From: Candidatus Methanomethylicus sp.
GTDB taxonomy: Archaea; Thermoproteota; Methanomethylicia; Methanomethylicales; Methanomethylicaceae
Length of the DNA stretch: 15,541 nt
Direction of reading: 5' to 3'
Assembly: GCA_028683025.1 (NCBI GenBank)
Contig: JAJRAB010000010.1
Location: 1 to 15,541 of the forward strand
Part shown: one piece after another, positions 1 to 6,372 of the stretch
How the letters are laid out: the number at the start of each line of letters is the position of its first letter
Position numbering within the stretch: the first letter of the stretch is position 1
Notes under the pieces: generated by a model
Told to the model about the DNA's origin: nothing
Databases searched by the model: none
What the model saw: only the letters and a program-made list of their open reading frames with translations
Program-made: the position numbers and the translations under genes

Positions 1-381
1 GATGAGAAAATAACAGATTACTTCCTATTTGCAGTATATGATCCCTTGCCTTGGTCTCACAGAGTCATTGAAAAAACTGTAATAAACGGAACCTATTATT
101 TTCTAACCAAAGGGGACGCTAACAGATTTCCGGATCAGAATCCAAATATTCCAAGTACGTGGGTCCCTGAATACAGGATAGTAGGAAAAGTTGTTTACTT
201 TATACCATACTTGGGTTATCCTTTCCTATGGTTTAAGGACTATAGGATTGTTGCGGCAGTATTAATTCTGCTAATTGCCTTGCTGTTATTGCCTACTGGG
301 AATAAAAAGAAGCAGCAACCACAGGTGGATTTTGCCCCAGGCCAAACAGATGAGCATAAACAAGAACCTGCAAAAGAGTAA
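1..381 (+). CDS. Signal peptidase I, archaeal/ER (Sec11-like) type, C-terminal part
   Basis: The reading frame is open from the first base, so the gene begins outside the window and only the last 126 codons are seen. Signal peptidase I is a membrane serine protease that removes signal peptides from exported proteins on the outer face of the membrane. Visible landmarks are the SHRVIE segment, whose His (fragment residue 20) matches the general-base His that replaces Lys in archaeal and eukaryotic enzymes; GDANRFPD, with Asp39 and Asp45 spaced six apart as in Sec11; and VGKVVYFIPYLGYP, a family-typical block. The nucleophile serine (SM motif) must lie upstream. A hydrophobic helix follows (about residues 69-86, rich in Leu/Ile/Ala), then a charged tail (KKKQQ and onward), giving a C-terminal membrane anchor. 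The family call is firm. The N-terminus and upstream partners cannot be judged here. Confidence 0.88.
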   Translation, partial: DEKITDYFLFAVYDPLPWSHRVIEKTVINGTYYFLTKGDANRFPDQNPNIPSTWVPEYRIVGKVVYFIPYLGYPFLWFKDYRIVAAVLILLIALLLLPTGNKKKQQPQVDFAPGQTDEHKQEPAKE

Positions 382-464
382 GATCAGGTTTTCAAACAAA
401 AACAGCCCATTCTTTAATAAAAAATGATATTCCATAAATAAAATAAGGCGTTTTTTCCATATAG

Positions 465-472
465 TTTATAAA
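465..472 (+). promoter_or_regulatory. Candidate TATA box of the TBP gene (distal)
   Basis: TTTATAAA lies 50 bases before the TBP start codon. Initiation about 25 bases downstream, near 497, would give a leader of about 25 nt that keeps a GGAG ribosome-binding site (509-512) nine bases before the ATG. A second TATA-like element lies closer to the gene. Confidence 0.45.
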
Positions 473-491
473 GCTCTTTTAAGGTTTTAGA

Positions 492-499
492 TTATAAAT
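492..499 (+). promoter_or_regulatory. Candidate TATA box of the TBP gene (proximal, leaderless)
   Basis: TTATAAAT is centred about 26 bases before the ATG at 522, the usual archaeal TATA-to-start distance. Use of this box would give a leaderless or nearly leaderless transcript. It competes with the box at 465-472, and both could be used. Confidence 0.4.
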
Positions 500-521
500 G
501 ATTTTTATGGAGTAAATATCT

Positions 522-1076
522 ATGATCAAGCCCTCAGAAAAGATCGAAAATGTTGTTGCTTCGGTCACGATGCATCAGAGCATTGATCTGGATGCAATAT
601 CAGGTAATGTGCCAGGAGTAGAGTATAATCCAGAACAGTTTCCAGGCCTTGTTTATCGCATTTCCAAACCGAGGACAGCGACTCTGATCTTCTCCTCTGG
701 AAAAATGGTATGTACTGGGGCAAAATCTGAAAAGGAAGTCCACAATGCAGTGAAGAAAATCATAAAGAATCTAAAAGACAGAAATATAGTGATCATAGGT
801 ACGCCAGAAATATTGATTCAGAACATAGTTGCGTCAGCTAATCTAAATGCTGAAGTGAATCTTGAGAAAGCAGCATTCCTTTTGGATAACGTTATGTATG
901 AACCAGAGCAGTTTCCTGGTTTGATTTATAGAATGGATAGCCCTAAAGTAGTTCTTCTTATCTTCTCATCAGGAAAAATGGTATGTACTGGTGCGAAACA
1001 TGAGGATGAAGTAAAGATAGCGGTCGAGAAAATCTACCAAAAACTAAAGGATCTCGGAGTACTATACGAAGAATAA
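522..1076 (+). CDS. tbp: TATA-box-binding protein (TBP)
   Basis: 184-residue general transcription factor that binds and bends the TATA box, then recruits TFB and RNA polymerase. It shows the expected two imperfect repeats (about residues 5-90 and 97-180). Each contains a QFPGLxYR block and an [13 protein letters not shown] block. The four phenylalanines that kink TATA DNA are at 40, 57, 131 and 148, and the paired asparagines that contact the minor groove are N10 and N101. The length is normal for archaeal TBP. The start is supported by GGAG nine bases upstream and by the family's N-terminal spacing. The gene stands alone, convergent with the CxxC protein downstream. The two GKMVCTG blocks share a 20-base identical stretch of DNA (699-718 and 972-991), so even synonymous positions are the same there. 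Confidence 0.97.
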   Translation: MIKPSEKIENVVASVTMHQSIDLDAISGNVPGVEYNPEQFPGLVYRISKPRTATLIFSSGKMVCTGAKSEKEVHNAVKKIIKNLKDRNIVIIGTPEILIQNIVASANLNAEVNLEKAAFLLDNVMYEPEQFPGLIYRMDSPKVVLLIFSSGKMVCTGAKHEDEVKIAVEKIYQKLKDLGVLYEE

Positions 1077-1093
1077 TGAATGTTTAGAAGGTT

Positions 1094-1137
1094 AAAAAGT
1101 TAGCTTTAGTCAAGCTTGACAGCTGACTAAAGTTTTT
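1094..1137. terminator. Two-way hairpin terminator between TBP and the CxxC protein gene
   Basis: A perfect 9-bp inverted repeat (CTTTAGTCA at 1104-1112, TGACTAAAG at 1124-1132) encloses an 11-base loop. It is followed on the plus strand by five T (1133-1137) and on the minus strand by five T (the A run at 1094-1099). It fills the 69-base gap between two convergent genes, so it could end transcription from both sides. Archaeal termination depends mainly on the T run; the role of the stem is inferred. Confidence 0.55.
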
Positions 1138-1145
1138 CAGTTATT

Positions 1146-1532
1146 TTATCCTCGGCCACAACCCGCCTTATCAAAAGATTTTTCCTTCAGCATTAGCAAG
1201 GCATCTTTACAAGCTGTTACAGCGGGAGCTCCACCTGCTACTGCAACGCATCGAACTGCTTCAAGAATTTCATCTTCCGTAGCCCCCTTGTTATACGCAC
1301 CCCTCATGGCAGACACGACACACTCCTTGCAGTGCCTCTGTGCACCCATGACCATTACCAAAAGCATTTTATATTTGGAAGGTAGGGCACTGTCATTTTG
1401 AATTGAAGAGTCGCAAAAATCATAAAATTCAGCCATCTTCGGATCCATAGTCGCTGCTACATGCATAATTTCAGGTGCAAAACCCATTTTCTTTACAAAT
1501 TTTCCTGTAAGTTCCTTGGTCTCCTTGGACAT
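1146..1532 (-). CDS. Carboxymuconolactone decarboxylase / AhpD-like family protein
   Basis: 128-residue small helical protein of the CMD/AhpD fold. The family signature is the stretch from about residue 51 to 104, including HCKEC (Cys68, Cys71) and GATEDEILEAVRCVAVAGGAPAV. Family members include alkylhydroperoxidases with a redox-active CxxC and true decarboxylases. The CxxC suggests a thiol redox role. However, the AhpD proton-relay His four residues after the second Cys is Ala75 here, and no Glu sits about 12 residues before the first Cys, so peroxidase activity is uncertain. Six cysteines in all, one in the C-terminal CGRG tail. The start is well supported: GGTGG (1537-1541) lies four bases upstream of the ATG. 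It is transcribed alone, convergent with TBP and divergent from the leuA-like gene. The substrate is unknown. Confidence 0.85.
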   Translation of the reverse strand: MSKETKELTGKFVKKMGFAPEIMHVAATMDPKMAEFYDFCDSSIQNDSALPSKYKMLLVMVMGAQRHCKECVVSAMRGAYNKGATEDEILEAVRCVAVAGGAPAVTACKDALLMLKEKSFDKAGCGRG

Positions 1533-1564
1533 TTTTCCACCATTCGATAATTTATGCTAAGCAG

Positions 1565-1570
1565 TTTAAA
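1565..1570 (-). promoter_or_regulatory. Candidate TATA box of the CxxC protein gene
   Basis: TTTAAA with a purine-rich BRE-like GTAAAG just upstream on the minus strand. Initiation about 25 bases downstream would leave an 11-nt leader carrying the GGTGG site, similar in length to the leader inferred for cdc48. Confidence 0.38.
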
Positions 1571-1631
1571 TCTTTACGTATGTTTTGCCTTCGGGACAAA
1601 AATACCAAAAAGGAAGATGGAGAGTTAGAGC

Positions 1632-1639
1632 TTATATAA
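1632..1639 (+). promoter_or_regulatory. Candidate TATA box of the leuA-like gene
   Basis: TTATATAA, itself palindromic, is centred about 46 bases before the ATG at 1682. Initiation near 1662 would give a leader of about 20 nt containing GGTG (1671-1674). It would also place the TTG codon at 1664 at the extreme 5' end of the transcript, arguing against that upstream start. Confidence 0.5.
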
Positions 1640-1681
1640 GATGGTCAATACAAACTATCTAATTTGATTTGGTGTTTTACC

Positions 1682-3235
1682 ATGGAAGGAGTCTTTGTAA
1701 GCGATCTCATCCAGCCGATAAGGGAAAGATCAAAATTCGCTGATCGGGTCTATGTATTTGACACAACCTTGAGGGATGGTGAACAAACACCAGGAGTATG
1801 TTTTACTCTTGATGAGAAAATAGAGATAGCTAGGAAACTCGATCAGTTGGGCGTCGATGTAATAGAAGCTGGGTTTCCAGTAAATTCAGATGATGAAACA
1901 AACACCATTAAAATGATCAAAAATTTGGGGTTAAAATCCAAAATTTGCGGTTTAGCCAGGTGTGTCATTGGTGATGTTGATGCTTGCCTAAAGGCAAATG
2001 TGGATCGGGTTCATATTTTCATAGCAACTTCGGATATTCATCTCAAGTACAAGCTGAAGATGGACGAGGCTAAAGCTCTGGAACAGGCTATTGCAACTAC
2101 TGATTATGTTAAAGCCCATGGCCTCGAATGCGAATTCTCCTGCGAGGATGCCACAAGGACACCAGTTGAGAGGCTGCTCAGATTTTACAAGAGTGTTGAA
2201 CAGCATGGAGCAGATGTCCACAATGTACCTGATACAGTTGGGGTAATGGAGCCAGAAGCTATGTTTGGCTTGATAACGACTCTGAGGAGCAGTTTGAAGA
2301 AACCTATATCAATGCATTGCCATAATGATTTTGGGCTTGCAGTCGCCAATACTTTGGCAGGCATCAAAGCAGGCGCCGCCCAGATGCACGTAACAGTCAA
2401 CGGGCTAGGAGAGAGGGCAGGAAATGCCAGCCTCGAACAGGCCGTTACGGCACTTATGACAATGTATCGCGTAAATACTGGCATAAAATTGAATCTCCTC
2501 ACCGAGGCATCCAAGCTCGTGGAAAGATGCAGCATGATAAAACTGACTCCCAATTTCCCTATTGTGGGCGACAATTCGTTCGCCCATGAGGCAGGGATCC
2601 ATGTCCATGGCGTATTAGCCAAAGCTGAAAGCTATGAACCATTAACTCCAGAAATGGTCGGCCAGAAGAGAAGGATTGTCATGGGCAAGCATACAGGCAA
2701 GCATGCGGTTGCAAACTTTGTTAGTGAGAAATACAACTTAACTGATGAGCAGATAAAGGCGGTTGGGGAGAAGATAAGGTGCCTGACCATTAATAAAAAG
2801 AAAATCACTGAGAACGACGTAACTGCATTGGTCGAAGGCGTATTGGGCAGCATAGCAGAGGCAGAAAAAGTTGTAAAGCTTGACGAGATTCTTGTTGTTA
2901 CAGGAAACAAGATCACGCCTACCGCCTCGGTCCAATTGACCTTAAAGGATAGAAAAATGGTGGCAGCTGGCGTCGGCACTGGTCCAGTTGACGCTTTATC
3001 CCGAGCAATTCAATCTGCCCTGGGCGAGGAAATAAAGCTGCTCAATTACAGGCTTGAAGCAATTTCTGGTGGAACTGATTCACTTTGTACAGTCGAAGTA
3101 GTAGTCGAAGACAGAGAAGGAAATACGGCAATGGGCATGGCTGTCGGTGGAGATATAGTTATGGCTTCAGTGTTTGCACTTATGGAGAGCCTCAATAGAA
3201 TTTATGGCAAGAGGATTGAAAAAAAGGGTAACTGA
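1682..3235 (+). CDS. leuA: 2-isopropylmalate synthase / (R)-citramalate synthase family enzyme
   Basis: 517-residue acyl-CoA-dependent condensing enzyme. 2-isopropylmalate synthase joins acetyl-CoA to 2-oxoisovalerate (leucine pathway), and citramalate synthase joins it to pyruvate (isoleucine pathway). The TIM-barrel domain carries DTTLRDGEQ with Arg31 and metal-binding Asp32, HCHNDFG with metal ligands His212 and His214, and GLGERAGN at 241-248. A C-terminal LeuA-type regulatory domain follows from about residue 385 to the end (for example AISGGTDSLCTVEV). This domain argues against the shorter homocitrate synthases (AksA). The frame is open from a TTG at 1664, but the ATG at 1682 is preferred because GGTG lies seven bases before it and the inferred transcription start is near 1662. 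It is monocistronic here, with no other leucine genes alongside. I cannot separate LeuA from CimA by eye; the symbol is tentative. Confidence 0.88.
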   Translation: MEGVFVSDLIQPIRERSKFADRVYVFDTTLRDGEQTPGVCFTLDEKIEIARKLDQLGVDVIEAGFPVNSDDETNTIKMIKNLGLKSKICGLARCVIGDVDACLKANVDRVHIFIATSDIHLKYKLKMDEAKALEQAIATTDYVKAHGLECEFSCEDATRTPVERLLRFYKSVEQHGADVHNVPDTVGVMEPEAMFGLITTLRSSLKKPISMHCHNDFGLAVANTLAGIKAGAAQMHVTVNGLGERAGNASLEQAVTALMTMYRVNTGIKLNLLTEASKLVERCSMIKLTPNFPIVGDNSFAHEAGIHVHGVLAKAESYEPLTPEMVGQKRRIVMGKHTGKHAVANFVSEKYNLTDEQIKAVGEKIRCLTINKKKITENDVTALVEGVLGSIAEAEKVVKLDEILVVTGNKITPTASVQLTLKDRKMVAAGVGTGPVDALSRAIQSALGEEIKLLNYRLEAISGGTDSLCTVEVVVEDREGNTAMGMAVGGDIVMASVFALMESLNRIYGKRIEKKGN

Positions 3236-3260
3236 CCTCCAAGCAGCTTAAGCCTATTTA

Positions 3261-3294
3261 CCTTTTTTAAAATTTAATTTTTTAAAAAAAAAGG
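3261..3294. terminator. A/T-run bidirectional terminator between leuA-like gene and cdc48
   Basis: The 96-base gap between these convergent genes holds T6 at 3263-3268 and T6 at 3278-3283 for the plus strand, and A9 at 3284-3292 (T9 on the minus strand) for cdc48. CCTTTTTT at 3261-3268 is the inverse of AAAAAAGG at 3287-3294. Such T tracts are typical intrinsic archaeal terminators. Confidence 0.6.
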
Positions 3295-3331
3295 AAATAT
3301 GAACTCATTTCTGGATTCACAGATTAGCACA

Positions 3332-5491
3332 TCAAGTAAACATCTTTCCTATGATATTTTTCATATCATCATAACGATGCAGATCAGTAGCGGTAATACT
3401 CATTGGGACCGATTTTATAGCTGCCTCAAAATGCTTCATTTCAACTTTTTTGGGTTTCATTTCCTCTCTAAGTGCTGAAAGTGCTGCTTCGCGGCATATG
3501 GCTTCGATGTCAGCGCCAGTATATCCCTCAGTTTTGTCTGCGAGCGCCTCAAATTGAATCTCATTTGTAAGTGGTATCTTTTTAGTATGTACCTTGAAAA
3601 TTTCAATTCTAGCTGCTCTCTCTGGGATAGGTATGTAAACATTCCTGTCGAACCTGCCGGGTCTCAATAATGCAACATCTATGATGTCGGGCCTATTTGT
3701 GGCGGCGATAACAACCACATTTTTCAGTGAAACCATGCCATCCATTTCTGAAAGCAATTGGTTGACAATCCTTTCCGTTACTCCAGAGTCACTTCGTCCC
3801 CCTCTATGAGGGGCAATTGAATCTATTTCGTCAAAGAATATTATGCAAGGAGCAGCCTGTCTTGCTTTTTTAAATATCTCTCTTATGGCTTTCTCAGACT
3901 CTCCAACCCATTTGCTAAGGACTTCGGGCCCTTTAACACTTATGAAGTTAGCTGAACTTTCAGTTGCAATAGCTTTGGCTAATAAGGTCTTCCCGGTGCC
4001 CGGCGGGCCATACAGGAGGATCCCCCGAGGAGAAGTGATACCCATTTGTTCGAATAATTCAGGTTGTTTTAGCGGCCATTCCACTGTTTCGCGAAGCTGG
4101 TTCTTGACGGTTTCAAGCCCACCTATGTCATTCCAATGAACTTCAGGCACTTCAACATACACCTCCCTCAATGCAGATGGGGTTATGTCTTTCATTGCTT
4201 CATAAAAATCGGATTTGCATACCTTTAGGGTATTTAGAGTTTTGGCAGGGATAACTTCTTCCTGGAGGTCCAATTTGGGCCGAAAGCGTCTAAGTGCACG
4301 CATTGCTGCCTCCCTGCTTAAGGATGCCAAATCGGCTCCGCTGAAGCCATGCGTTGATGCTGCTATTTCTTCCACATTCACATCATTGCTAAGGGGCATT
4401 CCGCGCACATGAACTTGCAGAATTTCAAATCGATCCTTCCGATCAGGCATTGAAATGGAAATTTCTCTATCGAAACGCCCTGGTCGCCTTAGAGCGGGGT
4501 CTATACTTTCGGGCCTATTTGTGGCAGCGATAACAATTACCTCTCCTCGAGCCTTGAGCCCATCCATTAAAGTCAGCAACTGGGAAACCACTCGTCGCTC
4601 AACCTCACCTAAAACGTCCTCTCTTTTTGGAGCGATTGAATCAATCTCATCAATAAAAATTATGCTGGGAGCGTTCTTTTCGGCTTGATCGAATAATTCT
4701 CTTATCTTGCCTTCTGATTCGCCATAATATTTACTCATAATTTCTGGCCCATTGATTGATATGAAATTAGCACCTGAATCATTTGCAACTGCCTTAGCCA
4801 GAAGCGTCTTGCCGCAGCCTGGAGGACCGAACAACAGTACTCCTTTGGGTGGTTCTATGCCGAGATGTCTAAAAAGTTCAGGATGCTTCATCGGGAGCTC
4901 GATCATTTCCCGGATCTTATCCTTTGCATCATCCAAGCCACCTATGTCTTCATACGAAATTCCAGGAGCATTCGCCTCAATTTCTCTTAGGGGTTCTTCA
5001 TCGATTGTTATTTCAGTCTGGTCGGTTACGTAACCAGAAGAAAGGGGTTGAACGGAAGAAACCACGAGAGGCAAACCTTCTCCAAGTATCGAGATCAATA
5101 TGGTGTCGCCCTTATTCAAGGGCTTGTCTACGATGAACTGCCTCACGTATTCGCCGAAATCTTCACTGAATCGCATCGGATTTGTAGGGGATAAGGTTAG
5201 TTTGGCGATAGGCTTGAGTTGAGTCTTGTAAATAATTACGGCGTCTCCAATAGGGATTTCAATATTGTGCCTAATGATCCCATCTATGCGAATTATGTCA
5301 AGCTCTTCATCTTCGCTATAGGAAGGCCATGCGATTGCAGGAGTGGAACGTTTCCCCTCAACAATAATGAAATCGCCTGGCCTAAGCCCAAGTGCTTCCA
5401 TTGTTTTCCGATTAATCCTTGCCATCCCCCTACCTGCATCCCTTGACCTTGCCTGGGCTACTTTTAATTTAATTTTGATCTTATTGGGCAT
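3332..5491 (-). CDS. cdc48: Cdc48/VAT-type AAA+ ATPase (p97 homologue)
   Basis: 719-residue double-ring unfoldase of the Cdc48/p97/VAT family, which uses ATP to unfold and extract proteins, probably ahead of the proteasome. The N-domain (about 1-170) has the double-psi barrel start with [19 protein letters not shown] domain D1: Walker A GPPGCGKT 222-229, Walker B IIFIDE 277-282, arginine-finger region RRPGRFDR 335-342, and pore loop KYYGESE from 254. D2: Walker A GPPGTGKT 495-502, Walker B IIFFDE 550-555, LRPGRFDR 609-616, and pore loop KWVGESE from 527. Aromatic residues in both pore loops suggest both rings translocate substrate. The chain ends Met-Phe-Thr, similar to the hydrophobic-Tyr-any HbYX proteasome-docking tail but with Phe. 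The start is fixed by GGTG (5498-5501) six bases before the ATG. It diverges from hsp20 across a 77-base gap. Confidence 0.97.
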   Translation of the reverse strand: MPNKIKIKLKVAQARSRDAGRGMARINRKTMEALGLRPGDFIIVEGKRSTPAIAWPSYSEDEELDIIRIDGIIRHNIEIPIGDAVIIYKTQLKPIAKLTLSPTNPMRFSEDFGEYVRQFIVDKPLNKGDTILISILGEGLPLVVSSVQPLSSGYVTDQTEITIDEEPLREIEANAPGISYEDIGGLDDAKDKIREMIELPMKHPELFRHLGIEPPKGVLLFGPPGCGKTLLAKAVANDSGANFISINGPEIMSKYYGESEGKIRELFDQAEKNAPSIIFIDEIDSIAPKREDVLGEVERRVVSQLLTLMDGLKARGEVIVIAATNRPESIDPALRRPGRFDREISISMPDRKDRFEILQVHVRGMPLSNDVNVEEIAASTHGFSGADLASLSREAAMRALRRFRPKLDLQEEVIPAKTLNTLKVCKSDFYEAMKDITPSALREVYVEVPEVHWNDIGGLETVKNQLRETVEWPLKQPELFEQMGITSPRGILLYGPPGTGKTLLAKAIATESSANFISVKGPEVLSKWVGESEKAIREIFKKARQAAPCIIFFDEIDSIAPHRGGRSDSGVTERIVNQLLSEMDGMVSLKNVVVIAATNRPDIIDVALLRPGRFDRNVYIPIPERAARIEIFKVHTKKIPLTNEIQFEALADKTEGYTGADIEAICREAALSALREEMKPKKVEMKHFEAAIKSVPMSITATDLHRYDDMKNIIGKMFT

Positions 5492-5525
5492 CTAAAACAC
5501 CAGGCAACGATAGTGTAATGGAAAG

Positions 5526-5536
5526 ATATATATTTT
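5526..5536. promoter_or_regulatory. Shared symmetrical TATA element for cdc48 and hsp20
   Basis: The plus strand reads ATATATATTTT preceded by GGAAAG; the minus strand reads AAAATATATAT preceded by GGAGT. Either direction therefore has a TATA box with a purine-rich BRE-like flank. From its centre (about 5530) the usual 26-base offset puts initiation near 5556 for hsp20 (leader about 13 nt to the ATG at 5569) and near 5504 for cdc48 (leader about 13 nt with GGTG). No other comparable TATA box is needed for either gene, although GATATATT at 5542-5549 could also contribute. Confidence 0.55.
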
Positions 5537-5568
5537 ACTCCGATATATTCTATTTATGGTGGATGGGG

Positions 5569-5967
5569 ATGGGTAGTGGAGGAAAGGGTAGCTTAGACGC
5601 TTTCGATGATCTTTCTATAGTTGTTAGAGAAATGGAAAGGCTTTACGAAGAAACTGATGAGAGTTATGGGCAGGAAAAGGGTAGAGGAACAATTCGAGAG
5701 CCACTAGTTGACATCGCAGAGTATAGCAATAGGATAAATATTATTGCAGAATTAAAGGGCGTTAATAAAGATAGCATAAGCCTAAGGGTGGCTAAGAATT
5801 CCTTGGAAATAAGCGCTGTTTTGAAGAAGCCGCAGCCAACTGCAGAGGGCGATTGGGGTCATAATTCCATAAGAATAAAGGTAAAACTGCCCTCTGAAGT
5901 AAAAGCCAATTTAATGTCGTATTCATTGCATAATGGAGTCATTGAGATTATTCTCCCAAAGGCCTGA
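5569..5967 (+). CDS. hsp20: Small heat-shock protein, Hsp20/alpha-crystallin family
   Basis: 132-residue ATP-independent holdase chaperone. A short N-terminal arm (1-43, Gly/Glu-rich) precedes the alpha-crystallin domain (about 44-131), recognised from EPLVDIAEYSNRINIIAELKGV, here given as its start at 44-65 in part, the hydrophobic/charged strand pattern, and the closing HNGVIEIILPK. The protein ends at LPKA, so the usual C-terminal extension with an I-x-I motif, used to link dimers into large oligomers, is missing. Start choice: the frame is open from an ATG at 5518, but the TATA box at 5526-5536 lies inside that extension. The ATG at 5569 has GGTGG (5558-5562) six bases upstream, and another ATG at 5563 abuts that site. 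The gene is divergent from cdc48, which suits a joint protein quality-control role. Confidence 0.9.
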   Translation: MGSGGKGSLDAFDDLSIVVREMERLYEETDESYGQEKGRGTIREPLVDIAEYSNRINIIAELKGVNKDSISLRVAKNSLEISAVLKKPQPTAEGDWGHNSIRIKVKLPSEVKANLMSYSLHNGVIEIILPKA

Positions 5968-5981
5968 CGGCTAGATCAATG

Positions 5982-6007
5982 TTTTTTATTGTTCTTTAGT
6001 TTTTTTT
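5982..6007 (+). terminator. T-run terminator after hsp20
   Basis: T6 at 5982-5987 and T8 at 6000-6007 follow the hsp20 stop codon by 14 to 40 bases, with no strong hairpin. Consecutive T tracts of this kind are the standard archaeal terminator and would separate hsp20 from the gat operon. Confidence 0.55.
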
Positions 6008-6016
6008 GTGCAAGGA

Positions 6017-6024
6017 TTATTTAT
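6017..6024 (+). promoter_or_regulatory. Candidate TATA box of the gatCAB operon
   Basis: TTATTTAT follows a BRE-like AAGGA and lies directly after the hsp20 T-run terminator. Initiation near 6047 would give a leader of about 19 nt containing GGAG (6056-6059), six bases before the gatC ATG. Confidence 0.45.
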
Positions 6025-6065
6025 TAGGCATTCAATAATATCACCTCTAGAGTTCGGAGAGGGAG

Positions 6066-6368
6066 ATGCATTTGGAAAGCCTCAAGATTGTTTCGAAAGA
6101 AAGGACGGAAAGGCTTGCTTGGTTAGCTAAAATCGATCTGACAGAACAGGAAAAAGAAGAATTGACTGTCCAATTGAATAGGATACTCGAATCAGCAAGA
6201 GATCTTGAAAAGCTGGATCTAAAGGGCGTAGAGCCTACTTTTGGCGTAATTGAGATGACCAACAACCTTCGGGAAAATGAGGAAAAACCCTGCCTTAGCC
6301 AGAAGGATGCACTAGCCAATGCCTCAAAGACCAAAGATGGGTATTTTGTAGCGCCCAGAATAGTTTAA
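6066..6368 (+). CDS. gatC: Asp/Glu-tRNA amidotransferase subunit C (GatC)
   Basis: 100-residue small subunit of the GatCAB amidotransferase, which wraps round GatA and stabilises its contact with GatB. The family pattern is visible: an N-terminal helix with LAWLAKIDLTEQEKEEL (about 17-33), a second helix with LNRILESARDLEKLD, then the extended VEPTFG segment and the C-terminal YFVAPRIV, matching the usual FxVPxIL-type ending. Length is normal. GGAG lies six bases before the ATG. It is the first gene of a tight operon, four bases before gatA. Identification rests on this pattern together with the two unmistakable partners downstream. Confidence 0.9.
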   Translation: MHLESLKIVSKERTERLAWLAKIDLTEQEKEELTVQLNRILESARDLEKLDLKGVEPTFGVIEMTNNLRENEEKPCLSQKDALANASKTKDGYFVAPRIV

Positions 6369-6372
6369 GGCG

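Noticed and set aside
1664..1681. TTG codon extending the leuA-like frame by six codons
   Set aside because: It lies at the predicted transcription start (TATA at 1632-1639), whereas the ATG at 1682 has GGTG seven bases upstream and fits the family N-terminus.
2185..2622. 145-codon open frame antisense to the leuA-like gene
   Set aside because: It lies wholly opposite the conserved catalytic core, shows no recognisable protein pattern and no ribosome site; it is a shadow of codon usage.
3843..5446. Several 65-98 codon open frames antisense to cdc48
   Set aside because: All are complementary to the conserved AAA domains; their length follows from the coding strand's codon bias.
5518..5568. 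ATG at 5518 as the hsp20 start
   Set aside because: The extra 17 residues would be encoded across the promoter TATA element, are aromatic-rich and unlike the family, and no ribosome site precedes them.
6044..6062. CCTCT/AGAGG pairing that could hide the gatC ribosome site
   Set aside because: Only five base pairs with a nine-base loop, and the predicted transcript starts near 6047, inside the left arm.
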